DNA of 64,000 bases from Alphaproteobacteria bacterium. Its GTDB lineage: Bacteria > Pseudomonadota > Alphaproteobacteria > Rhodobacterales > Rhodobacteraceae. Made by a program: the position numbers and the translations under genes. The notes under the pieces were generated by a model that saw only the letters and a program-made list of their open reading frames with translations, did no database searches and had not been told where the DNA came from. Location: positions 1 to 64,000 of the forward strand of contig JAUIBL010000012.1 in NCBI GenBank assembly GCA_030428355.1, read 5' to 3'. Shown here one piece after another: positions 35,464 to 43,583 of the stretch (position 1 is its first letter; the number at the start of each line of letters is the position of its first letter).

Positions 35464-36345
35464 TCAAAGCAGGCTGTCGGGGATTTTCTGCTCTGCCGCC
35501 GTATTGGCGCGGCGGAACACCAATGTCACGCAGGTCGAGACGATCACGATGAAGAGCGAGTAGAGCACCGGAACCGCCATGATCGCCTGCGCTTCGGACC
35601 CTTGGAAGGTGAAGACGATGATAGCAATCGCCAGCGGTCCGTTCTGGATACCTGTCTCAAGCGCCACGGTCCGCGCATTCCGGGGATGCAGCCGCAGCGC
35701 GCGGGCGAACAGATAGCCGATGGTGATCCCGAACAGTCCCAGCCCAATCGAGGCGACATATGTGGCGGGCGTCGTTTCCAGAAGGAACTGCCAGTTTCGC
35801 GGAATCCAGCTGACCATCAGGAAGACGATAAAGAAAAGCGCCAGTGCAGACCCGAAGAATTCCGTCACAGCGCCCACGTTCGCGCTCAGTTTGCGCAGCA
35901 CCATCCCGATGGCCACCGGAACCAGCAGCAGAACCAGCGTGACGATGATGTTCTCGCGCGGGATCTCGAGATCGAGCGCCGACGCGTAGAGCAGCAGCAC
36001 CAACGGGATCATCACGACCCCGGTGACGGTCGATGTCACCGTCATCAGAACCGACAGCGCCAGATTGCCCTTGGAGAAGTAGGTAAAGATGTTCGACGTG
36101 GTGCCACCCGGCATACAGGCCATGATGAGAATGCCCAGCGCGATGGCTTCGGGCACAGCCAGAAACGTCGCCAGCAGGAACCCGATCAGCGGCATGAACC
36201 CGTATTGCGAGATCACCCCGATGGCGAGACCGTAGGGCCGCCGCAAGGCCAGATAGAAATCACGCGGCGTGAGGGACGCGCCCATGCCCAGCATGATGAC
36301 GAAGATCATCAGCGCCAGCAGCGCTTGTTCGAAAGCTCCAACCAT
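35464..36345 (-). CDS. Bile acid:sodium symporter family (BASS) transporter
   Basis: A 293-residue membrane protein with nine to ten hydrophobic segments. LGMGASLTPRDFYLALRRP near the N-terminus and MACMPGGTTSNIFTYFSKGNLALSV (sodium-site region) are BASS family features; ALETGIQNGPLAIAI is the second crossover motif. It likely imports an organic anion with sodium. Its ATG is 5 nt after the stop of the acyl-CoA synthetase gene, so the two form an operon. Confidence 0.88.
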   Translation of the reverse strand: MVGAFEQALLALMIFVIMLGMGASLTPRDFYLALRRPYGLAIGVISQYGFMPLIGFLLATFLAVPEAIALGILIMACMPGGTTSNIFTYFSKGNLALSVLMTVTSTVTGVVMIPLVLLLYASALDLEIPRENIIVTLVLLLVPVAIGMVLRKLSANVGAVTEFFGSALALFFIVFLMVSWIPRNWQFLLETTPATYVASIGLGLFGITIGYLFARALRLHPRNARTVALETGIQNGPLAIAIIVFTFQGSEAQAIMAVPVLYSLFIVIVSTCVTLVFRRANTAAEQKIPDSLL

Positions 36346-36350
36346 GCCGA

Positions 36351-38072
36351 TTACTCCGCTGCGATGCGGGCCAGTTCCTCGGCGCGCAGGTCTTTTCTGA
36401 GGATTTTGCCGACGTTCGATTTCGGCAGTTCATCGCGGAATTCGACCCGCTTGGGCACCTTGTAGGCGGTCAGATGCGCCTTGCAGTGGGCGCGAATGTC
36501 CGCCTCGGACAAGCCGCTGTCGCGTTTGACGACAAAAGCCTTCACCGCTTCGCCGGTGGCATCGTCCGGCACACCGATCACGGCTGCCTCGAGGATGCCG
36601 GGATGTCCGGCAAGGCAATCCTCGACCTCGTTCGGATAGACGTTGAAGCCGGATACAACCACCATGTCCTTTTTGCGGTCGACGATGCGGAAATACCCAT
36701 CCGGGTCCATGACACCGATGTCACCGGTCAGGAACCATCCATCACGTAGGGCATGTGCGGTTTCATCAGGCTTGTTCCAGTACCCGGCCATGATCTGCGG
36801 GCCTTTGGCGGCGATCTCGCCGGTTTCGCCCTGTGCCACGGGCTGGCCGCTCTCATCCAGACAGGCCAACATCGTGCCGGGTACCGGGATACCGATGGAG
36901 CCGTCCCGCGTTTTTCCCAAAGGATTGAACGTCAGAACCGGCGAAGTTTCGGTGAGGCCGTAGCCCTGCAGGACAGGTTTTCCGGTGATCCCTTCCCATT
37001 TCTGTGCCACAGCGGCCTGAAGCGCCATACCACCGGCAGAGGAAAACTTGAGATACTTGGGCGGGCTGTCGGTGAACCAGACCTCGTTCGTCAGGCCATT
37101 GAACAACGTGTTCACGCCGCTCATCCAGGTGATCTTGTAGTTCTCGAACGCCCGCTTGAGGTTGGACAAAGGCCGGGGGTTCGGGATCAGGATGTTGCGC
37201 GCACCGAGCCAGTAGAAGGCAAGCATGTTCACCGTGAAGGCGAAGATGTGATAGAGCGGCAGCGCAGTCAGGGCGATTTCCTTGCCCTTCTCGACGCCCT
37301 CCAGCATCTCCATCGTCTGTTCCATGTTCATGATGAGATTGGCATGGGTCAGCATCGCGCCTTTGGCCACACCGGTCGTGCCGCCGGTATACTGAAGGCA
37401 GGCCACGTCATGCGCATCGACGCTCTGAGAATAGACCTCCGGCGCAATGCGTTCGCGCTGCATGTGATCACGCCCAGCGGCCAACGCGTCGGGCAGGCGG
37501 ATATGGGCGACCTCGACCGGCTTCACGGATTTGTCCCAGTGCTTCTGTACCAACCCGACAATCCCGCGTGGCAAAGCGGGCAGAAACTCCGCAACCCGCG
37601 TGACGATGATGTTGGGGATCGGATGCCCTTGGGTGGCTGCCGGGATCTTGTCGGCGAACATGTCCACGATGACCAGCGCATGAGGTTCCGCATCCGTGAA
37701 CTGCTTGGCCATTTCCTCGGCCGTATAGAGCGGGTTCACGTTCACGAGGATGCAGCCCGCCTTGAGGATGCCAAAGGCGGCAACCGGGAAGGAAAGGCAA
37801 TTCGGCATCTGCAGCGCGACCCGATCCCCCTGCCGAAGGCCGGCGACTTCGCGCAGGTAAACTGCGAAGGCATCGGACATCTCGTCAATCTGCTGAAAGC
37901 TCAGCGTGCCGTTCATGCCGTTCGGAAGGCAGGTCGTGAAGGCCGGCGCAGGCCCGAAACTGTGGGACACCGACCGGATGAGATCTGCCAATGTGCGATA
38001 GGATGCGGTCTCGATGTCGGTTCGAACCTTCGGACCATAAAACGCGGTCCACGGACGCGCCTGTGATGTCAT
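36351..38072 (-). CDS. Long-chain acyl-CoA synthetase / AMP-binding ligase
   Basis: A 573-residue ANL superfamily ligase. The phosphate loop is LQYTGGTTGVAKGAMLTH; later motifs are GYGLTETSPVLTFNP, WFLTGDIGVMDPDGYFRIVDRKKDMVVVSGFNVYPNEVE, and the catalytic C-terminal Lys in LPKSNVGKILRKDLR. It activates fatty acids to acyl-CoA (FadD-type). ATG 38072 has GGAGGAG upstream. Co-transcribed with the BASS transporter gene, suggesting uptake plus activation of a carboxylate. Confidence 0.92.
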   Translation of the reverse strand: MTSQARPWTAFYGPKVRTDIETASYRTLADLIRSVSHSFGPAPAFTTCLPNGMNGTLSFQQIDEMSDAFAVYLREVAGLRQGDRVALQMPNCLSFPVAAFGILKAGCILVNVNPLYTAEEMAKQFTDAEPHALVIVDMFADKIPAATQGHPIPNIIVTRVAEFLPALPRGIVGLVQKHWDKSVKPVEVAHIRLPDALAAGRDHMQRERIAPEVYSQSVDAHDVACLQYTGGTTGVAKGAMLTHANLIMNMEQTMEMLEGVEKGKEIALTALPLYHIFAFTVNMLAFYWLGARNILIPNPRPLSNLKRAFENYKITWMSGVNTLFNGLTNEVWFTDSPPKYLKFSSAGGMALQAAVAQKWEGITGKPVLQGYGLTETSPVLTFNPLGKTRDGSIGIPVPGTMLACLDESGQPVAQGETGEIAAKGPQIMAGYWNKPDETAHALRDGWFLTGDIGVMDPDGYFRIVDRKKDMVVVSGFNVYPNEVEDCLAGHPGILEAAVIGVPDDATGEAVKAFVVKRDSGLSEADIRAHCKAHLTAYKVPKRVEFRDELPKSNVGKILRKDLRAEELARIAAE

Positions 38073-38196
38073 GCCTTTCTCCTCCCAAGGCACCGGCTTT
38101 CCGTCTTTGCGGAGGCGCCGGTGTTTTCAGGGAAACGCTAAAGGCATATGCGCGCCTGATCTATAGTGATCGAACGTCACAAGTGCAGAGTTCTGC

Positions 38197-38418
38197 TCAG
38201 GTAAAGCCCTTGAGAACCCGTGCGACGACCTCGGGAATGTCCTCGATGGCATAGCCGCCCGGCTTGTTCGACAGCGCCCAGACCATCATTGTTCCTGCGA
38301 TCATCAGGGTGATCGTCGCAATCCGCGGCCGATCCCCTCTGGAGATCGAAGAAACGACCGCAGGTATGGACAATACGCCAAGCGCGAGACCGATAACAAA
38401 AAGCGTGTCCGGATCCAT
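38197..38418 (-). CDS. Small two-helix membrane protein of unknown function
   Basis: A 73-residue protein starting MDPDTLFVIGLALGVLSIP. It has two hydrophobic stretches (residues about 6-23 and 33-49) separated by a basic loop (ISRGDRPR), and an acidic C-terminal tail (EDIPEVVARVLKGF). ATG 38418 has GGAG upstream; ATG 38439 is possible. It lies 37 nt after the pyruvate kinase stop on the same strand. I do not recognise its family name. Confidence 0.65.
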   Translation of the reverse strand: MDPDTLFVIGLALGVLSIPAVVSSISRGDRPRIATITLMIAGTMMVWALSNKPGGYAIEDIPEVVARVLKGFT

Positions 38419-38454
38419 GACCGACCTGCTCCCACTCATTACACGTGGGACAGA

Positions 38455-39900
38455 TTACTCCGGATCGGTGTTGTAGATCAAACGTTCGTCACATGGGGCC
38501 ACACGAAGAATGTTCGTCGTGCCAGGCGTGTTGAAAGGCACACCGGCCGTGACGAGGATCTGATCGGTTGGCTCTGCATATCCGCCGGACCGTGCCGCGC
38601 GGGCAGCGTTGACAACGGCTTGTTTGAAACGCTCAAGCTCGCCTGTGATCACGCATTTCGTACCCCATGTCAGAGCAAGGCGTCGGGCTGTCTTGACCGA
38701 ATTGGTCATCGCAATGATGGGAACGCGCGGTCGTTCGCGCGCGGTCAGAAGTGCGGTTGTTCCCGAGGATGTAAAGCAGCAAATCGCCTTGATGTCGGTG
38801 GTTTCCGCAATCTCGCGGGCTGCAGCCACGATACCGTCGGCCACGGTGGCCCGTTTGGCGGTCCGGGACGCTTCGATGATCTCGGTATAGGTGGGATCGC
38901 TTTCCACCTCGATCGCGACATTGTTCATCGTTGTCACAGCTTCGATCGGATACTCACCTGCTGCGGATTCCGCCGACAGCATGATCGCATCGGACCCTTC
39001 GTAGATCGCCGTCGCGACGTCAGACACTTCGGCGCGGGTGGGCATGGGCGATTCGATCATCGACTCAAGCATCTGCGTTGCCACGATCACCGGTTTTGCG
39101 GCGGCACGGCACCGGCGGATCAGGCGCTTCTGGATCGGCGGCACATTCTGCACCGGAAGCTCCACACCGAGATCGCCACGCGCAACCATGATGCCGTCGG
39201 ACACTTCAAGGATCTCTTCGAATGCCTTGACGCCTGCAGGCTTTTCGATCTTCGACAGGATCGCTGCGCGCCCTTTGCACAGCTCACGCGCCTCGATCAC
39301 GTCCTGCGCACGCTGCACGAAACTGAGGGCAAGCCAATCAACCCCCAGTTCTGCCACAAATTCAAGGTCACCCCGGTCTTTGTCTGACAGCGCGGCAAGG
39401 GGCAGAACGACATCCGGCACGTTGACCCCCTTGCGATTTGAGATCGTCCCTCCGGTGATCACCGTGCAATCCGCGAAATCCGTGCCGCAGGCTTCAACCT
39501 TGAGGCGGATTTTCCCGTCGTTCACCAGAAGATGCGCACCGGGTTCCAGGGCTGCAAAAATCTCGGGATGGGGCAGCGTGACCCGATCGACCGAGCCTTC
39601 CTGATCCGTCAGATCCAGACGGAATGCGGCCCCTTCGACAAGCTCTTCCTCGCCATTGGCGAACACACCAACCCGCAGTTTCGGGCCTTGAAGGTCAGCA
39701 AGGATACCAATCGTGCTGTCCAGGTCCTTTTCAACCTGCCGGATGATGGCATGCCGTTCGGCGATTTCGGCGTGGCTGCCGTGGCTCATGTTCAGGCGGA
39801 ACACATCGGCCCCCGCTTCGTGCAGAGCACGGATCATCTCGTAGCTGCTTGACGCCGGGCCAAGGGTGGCCACGATCTTTACATTGCGCAAACGTCTCAT
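38455..39900 (-). CDS. pyk: Pyruvate kinase
   Basis: A 481-residue glycolytic enzyme converting phosphoenolpyruvate and ADP to pyruvate and ATP. It begins MRRLRNVKIVATLGPASSSYEMI and has FRLNMSHGSHAEI, KIEKPAGVKAFEEIL (catalytic Lys and Glu), MVARGDLGVELP and ATQMLESMIESPMPTRAEVSDVA. The C-terminal regulatory domain is complete. A LacI-type operator-like sequence lies 93 nt upstream of the ATG. Confidence 0.97.
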   Translation of the reverse strand: MRRLRNVKIVATLGPASSSYEMIRALHEAGADVFRLNMSHGSHAEIAERHAIIRQVEKDLDSTIGILADLQGPKLRVGVFANGEEELVEGAAFRLDLTDQEGSVDRVTLPHPEIFAALEPGAHLLVNDGKIRLKVEACGTDFADCTVITGGTISNRKGVNVPDVVLPLAALSDKDRGDLEFVAELGVDWLALSFVQRAQDVIEARELCKGRAAILSKIEKPAGVKAFEEILEVSDGIMVARGDLGVELPVQNVPPIQKRLIRRCRAAAKPVIVATQMLESMIESPMPTRAEVSDVATAIYEGSDAIMLSAESAAGEYPIEAVTTMNNVAIEVESDPTYTEIIEASRTAKRATVADGIVAAAREIAETTDIKAICCFTSSGTTALLTARERPRVPIIAMTNSVKTARRLALTWGTKCVITGELERFKQAVVNAARAARSGGYAEPTDQILVTAGVPFNTPGTTNILRVAPCDERLIYNTDPE

Positions 39901-39992
39901 CGGGATATCCGTCCTTCAACTGTGTTCCTGGGCGCGCGACACCCTGTTCGGTGCGCTGATCACCCACGTGACCGGCAATATGATGGCATCAT

Positions 39993-40004
39993 GTTACCGC
40001 TAAC
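39993..40004. promoter_or_regulatory. LacI-type operator-like sequence upstream of pyk
   Basis: GTTACCGCTAAC has outer arms GTTA/TAAC that are perfectly inverted around CCGC, one change from the symmetric GTTAGCGCTAAC typical of LacI-family operators. It lies between the divergent pyk and N-formylglutamate amidohydrolase genes. Related sequences occur upstream of pckA. Confidence 0.45.
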
Positions 40005-40080
40005 TTCCGGTTCGCCTTATTGCCCATTTCACTTTCCTGCGCAACTCAACTATCTGATGCGACCGGGAGATCACACTGCT

Positions 40081-40818
40081 ATGACATATGTTCCGTTTTT
40101 TGTGCATGGAGAGAACCGATCGTCGCGTTGGTTGATCACCTGCGACCATGCCGCGAACACAGTCCCGCCCGAGCTTGGCGGAACTTTGGGCCTGCCCGAA
40201 GCGGATATGGCACGCCATATTGCCTACGACCCCGGTGCGGCAGGTGTCACACGGGCGCTTGCGGATGCTTTGGGCGGGACAGCGATCCTGTCAAATTTTT
40301 CGCGGCTCGTGATCGACCCGAACCGAGGCGAGGACGACCCGACGCTGCTGATGCGTCTTTATGACGGATCCGTCATCCCGGCCAACCGACATGCCGACGA
40401 GGCGGAAAAAGAACGTCGCTTGAATGCCTATTACCGCCCGTATCACGATGCTTTGGCCGCCTTGGCACATCGGCGCGAGGACACGGTCATCGTTGCCGTG
40501 CATTCCTTCACACGGCAATTGAAGGCGCGCCCCAGCCGCCCGTGGCATGTTGGTATTCTGCATGCCTATGACCGCCGCCTGTCCGATCCGCTGATTGCCG
40601 CGCTTGAAGCAGAACCCGATCTCGTGGTCGGCCGAAACGAACCCTATCCCGGTCATTTGCCGGGCGACGCGATTGACCGGCACGCCTTGCATCATGGCCG
40701 GATCAACACACTTATCGAGTTGCGCAACGATTTGATCGCGACCGAAGCAACGCAGACAGCATGGGGCGAACGTCTTGCCCCTTTGCTGATGGAAGCTTTG
40801 GCGCAGGTAACAGACTGA
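40081..40818 (+). CDS. N-formylglutamate amidohydrolase family protein
   Basis: A 245-residue hydrolase of the HutG/FGase family. It has LITCDHAANTVP (metal-binding Asp/His pattern), YDPGAAGVTRALADALGG, SRLVIDPNR and AVHSFTRQL. It probably hydrolyses an N-formyl or related amide. ATG 40081. DUF1244 follows 17 nt later. Confidence 0.85.
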   Translation: MTYVPFFVHGENRSSRWLITCDHAANTVPPELGGTLGLPEADMARHIAYDPGAAGVTRALADALGGTAILSNFSRLVIDPNRGEDDPTLLMRLYDGSVIPANRHADEAEKERRLNAYYRPYHDALAALAHRREDTVIVAVHSFTRQLKARPSRPWHVGILHAYDRRLSDPLIAALEAEPDLVVGRNEPYPGHLPGDAIDRHALHHGRINTLIELRNDLIATEATQTAWGERLAPLLMEALAQVTD

Positions 40819-40835
40819 ACCGGAGGACAGAACTG

Positions 40836-41153
40836 ATGGACACACAAACCCAACTTGAGATCGAAGCCGCCGCGTTTCGCCGTTTGCGCCAGCATCTGAT
40901 CGAAGATCGCCCGGATGTTCAGAACATCGACATGATGAACCTGACCGGCTTTTGCCGCAACTGTCTGAGTCGCTGGTATCAGGAAGCAGCCAACGAGCGC
41001 GGGATCGAAATGGACAAGGATGCTGGTCGTGAAGCGTTCTACGGGATGCCGATGTCGGAATGGAAAGCCCGCTACCAGACCGAGGCGAGCGATGCCCAGA
41101 AAGCCGCTTTCGAGGTGGCATTCAAGGAGAACGTGACCGACAAGGAAGGCTGA
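40836..41153 (+). CDS. DUF1244 family protein
   Basis: A 105-residue cytoplasmic protein. RRLRQHLIEDRPDVQNIDMMNLTGFCRNCLSRWYQEAANE and GREAFYGMPMSEWKARYQ match DUF1244, a conserved small family of unknown function in alpha- and gammaproteobacteria; the FCRNC pair of cysteines is conserved. ATG 40836 has GGAGGA upstream. Confidence 0.88.
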   Translation: MDTQTQLEIEAAAFRRLRQHLIEDRPDVQNIDMMNLTGFCRNCLSRWYQEAANERGIEMDKDAGREAFYGMPMSEWKARYQTEASDAQKAAFEVAFKENVTDKEG

Positions 41154-41163
41154 TCCACGGGCG

Positions 41164-41205
41164 GGGCGATGCGTCGACGCATCGCCCGTTTTGGTCGACC
41201 AAAAC
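41164..41205. terminator. Tandem perfect palindromes between convergent genes
   Basis: Two abutting perfect palindromes: 24 bp at 41164-41187, centred on GCGTCGACGC, and 18 bp at 41188-41205, reading GTTTTGGTCGACCAAAAC. They fill the gap between DUF1244 (plus) and the adenosyltransferase (minus) and probably terminate from both sides; GTTTT follows the first stem on the plus strand. A similar element occurs at 62846-62903. Confidence 0.65.
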
Positions 41206-41213
41206 GGTCTGTC

Positions 41214-41786
41214 CTAGCGGTTTGCCCCCGGCACCCAAAGCACGTCGGCCTTGCCGCTGTCATTCGCCATGCGTGCGGCGACAAAGAACCAGTCACTCAG
41301 GCGGTTGAGGTATTTGACTGCGGCCGGATTCACGCTTTCCATCGTCGCCAGTTCGACGGTCAACCGCTCTGCCCGCCGCGCCACCGTGCGACACTGGTGC
41401 AGATAGGCAGACAGGGCCGTCCCACCCGGCAGGATGAAGCTGCGCAAGGGCTGAAGATGTGCATTCATCGCATCGATCTCGGATTCCAGGCGATCCACCT
41501 GTGACGCGACGATCCGAAGCGGCGTGTATTCCGCCTCACCGTCCCGCTCCATGTCGGGGCGGCACAGGTCGGCACCCAGATCGAAGAGATCATTCTGGAT
41601 GCAGGACAGGCTGGCATCGACCTCGGCTTCGGCCTGCAGACGCGCCAGTCCGACAACCGAATTCAGCTCGTCCACCGTCCCATAGGCGGTGACCCGCATG
41701 GAATGTTTGGCGACACGGGCGCCATTGCCAAGCGCCGTTTCACCGTCGTCACCTGTCTTGGTGTAGATCTTGTTCAGTACGACCAT
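41214..41786 (-). CDS. Cob(I)alamin adenosyltransferase, PduO type
   Basis: A 190-residue enzyme transferring the adenosyl group of ATP to cob(I)alamin. It has the start MVVLNKIYTKTGDDGETALGNGARV, YGTVDELNSVVGLAR, and the signature FILPGGTALSAYLHQCRTVARRAER. It supplies adenosylcobalamin, needed for mutases such as ethylmalonyl-CoA mutase of the pathway to which the mcd gene of this window belongs. The HIG1 gene precedes it by 3 nt. Confidence 0.95.
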   Translation of the reverse strand: MVVLNKIYTKTGDDGETALGNGARVAKHSMRVTAYGTVDELNSVVGLARLQAEAEVDASLSCIQNDLFDLGADLCRPDMERDGEAEYTPLRIVASQVDRLESEIDAMNAHLQPLRSFILPGGTALSAYLHQCRTVARRAERLTVELATMESVNPAAVKYLNRLSDWFFVAARMANDSGKADVLWVPGANR

Positions 41787-41789
41787 GGC

Positions 41790-41990
41790 TTATTCCCCCC
41801 GCAGCCAGACAAAGAGAAGGATAAGGATCACCGCGAGGAATTGCGCAATGATCCGCCAGCGCATCGCCCTGTTTGCATATTTCTTGTTGAACTCCCCGCC
41901 CTTGGCAAAGCTGCCGATGCCAAAAAGCAGAACGGCAACCACGGCCAGACAGGCAATGGCTGCAATGATGAATAACGGGTCTTGCATCAT
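41790..41990 (-). CDS. HIG1-domain twin-transmembrane protein
   Basis: A 66-residue protein starting MMQDPLFIIAAIACLAVVAVLLFGIGSF. Two hydrophobic segments flank the conserved FNKKYANRAMRWRIIAQF motif of the HIG1 family. Such small proteins associate with cytochrome oxidase in mitochondria, and bacterial members are accessory to aa3-type oxidases or of unknown role. ATG 41987 is an equally good start. Confidence 0.85.
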   Translation of the reverse strand: MMQDPLFIIAAIACLAVVAVLLFGIGSFAKGGEFNKKYANRAMRWRIIAQFLAVILILLFVWLRGE

Positions 41991-42059
41991 GGCACGGGGT
42001 ATCCTTCGATTGATGTCCACCGGGATGTAGCCGTATCGCGACACAAGGCGAATGAAAAG

Positions 42060-42887
42060 TCAGCCCTTGGACAAAAGCCAATCCAATGCGCGGGTGGGCA
42101 GCACGCGCTTGGCGATGGCCATGGCATGTGTCGGCGTGGTCACCCGGTAACGCGCCTTGGGGCGTTGTGCTGTCAGTGCCTTGAGAACGGCGTCGGTCAC
42201 CGCAGATGCCGGCCATTGCACACCCGAGCTGCCACCCTTCTTGAGCAGATCAAGCAGCGAAGCTTCATACTGTGCGCGGCGGGCCGAACTCTTCCAATCC
42301 ACCCATTTGTCGAACTGCTTGATCGCATTCTTGCGGAAATCCGTCTCGATCGGGCCGGGTTCGATCAGCACGACATGGATGCCGGTCTCTGCCATTTCCA
42401 TGCGCAGGACATCGGCATAGCCTTCCAATGCGAACTTGGTCGCCACATAGGGCCCGCGGTATTTCATCCCGACAAGGCCCAGCACCGATGAATTGAAAAG
42501 AATGCGCCCCCGACCAGTGCGACGCATGGCCGGGATCAGATGGCGGTTCAAGTCGTGCCAGCCAAGAAAATTGGCTTCGAACTGCGCCCGCAAGCCATCC
42601 GCAGGAATATCCTCCAACGGGCCTGGCAAGGCGTAGGCCCCATTGTGAAAAACGGCATCAAGAACCCCGCCTGTCTGTTCCAGCACGTCGGATGCGCAGC
42701 GCGCGATGCTTGACGGGTCTTCGTAATCCAGTTGCGGCGCGGCAAAACCTTCTGCGGCCCGAGCTTCGCAATCAGTCTGCGCGCGGCAGGATGCGAACAC
42801 GGTCCATCCCAGCGACCGCAGCCGCCGGGCTGTATCGAGGCCGATCCCTGAGGAACACCCGGTTATCAGGATCGTCTTCGATGTCAC
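42060..42887 (-). CDS. Short-chain dehydrogenase/reductase
   Basis: A 275-residue SDR. I chose the GTG at 42887, one nt after the upstream stop, because the protein then begins VTSKTILITGCSSGIGLDTARRL, the classical NAD(P)-binding motif. NGAYALPG, the catalytic SSVLG...YVATKFALEG (Ser, Tyr, Lys) are present. It resembles the SDR enzymes acting on lipophilic alcohols or ketones. Translationally linked to the SH3 protein gene. Confidence 0.88.
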   Translation of the reverse strand: MTSKTILITGCSSGIGLDTARRLRSLGWTVFASCRAQTDCEARAAEGFAAPQLDYEDPSSIARCASDVLEQTGGVLDAVFHNGAYALPGPLEDIPADGLRAQFEANFLGWHDLNRHLIPAMRRTGRGRILFNSSVLGLVGMKYRGPYVATKFALEGYADVLRMEMAETGIHVVLIEPGPIETDFRKNAIKQFDKWVDWKSSARRAQYEASLLDLLKKGGSSGVQWPASAVTDAVLKALTAQRPKARYRVTTPTHAMAIAKRVLPTRALDWLLSKG

Positions 42888-42888
42888 G

Positions 42889-43446
42889 TCAGTTGGCAGC
42901 CGTGACCAGCCAATCCGCGATCCAGCCTTCGTCACCGGTCGCCGTGTCGCGCAGATGAAGCCAGCCATTGCCCTCATCGGCAAGGATTTCGACCATGTCG
43001 TTGCGGAAAAGCTTGCCGACAACGGCATAGGTCGTCCCCGGACCGCCGCGCAGGTTCACGCGATCGCCCTCCACAAACCGGAAATCGGGTTCGGGCTGAG
43101 GCGCAGGCACAGTTTCCTGAACCTTAGCTTCCTGCACCGCAACCGGCGCGCTGTTCTGCGCTTGGATGTCACCATCGGACGCAAGCGCCACAGGCGTTAT
43201 GACCGGCTCTGCAATCGGCACCACGGGCTCAATCAGCGCGCGTGTCGGCGCAACGTCCGTCAACCCGACACTGCCGGTTTCGGAGCGTGCGACAACCTCA
43301 GCAAGGGGTTTGGATTCGGTTTGAACGGGTTTCGGTTCTGCGAAAATCACGAGAGAATTGCTCCCCGGCTCAAAGTCCGCACCGCCGGATAACTCGTAAA
43401 ATGCCATCGCCATGACCGCAAAAGCGATCAGAATGTACTTGTTCAT
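42889..43446 (-). CDS. Membrane-anchored bacterial SH3 domain protein
   Basis: A 185-residue protein with an N-terminal anchor or signal (MNKYILIAFAVMAMAFYELSG), a Pro/Val/Ala-rich linker (about 40-120), and a C-terminal SH3b domain (VEGDRVNLRGGPGTTYAVVGKLFRNDMVEILADEGNGWLHL...GWIADWLV). It probably binds peptidoglycan or an envelope partner in the periplasm. ATG 43446. Divergent from parC. Confidence 0.88.
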   Translation of the reverse strand: MNKYILIAFAVMAMAFYELSGGADFEPGSNSLVIFAEPKPVQTESKPLAEVVARSETGSVGLTDVAPTRALIEPVVPIAEPVITPVALASDGDIQAQNSAPVAVQEAKVQETVPAPQPEPDFRFVEGDRVNLRGGPGTTYAVVGKLFRNDMVEILADEGNGWLHLRDTATGDEGWIADWLVTAAN

Positions 43447-43583
43447 ATTGTCCCCCTGCGCCGGGCGGCCACCTGTCGCATGTTTACGGATACCGTGATT
43501 CCCCACGCAACCCGAAGGGGAAATAGAAAAAATATTCCCGCAATTGCTTTACGGCCTCAGAGGGGGTGAGTATCACATCATCT

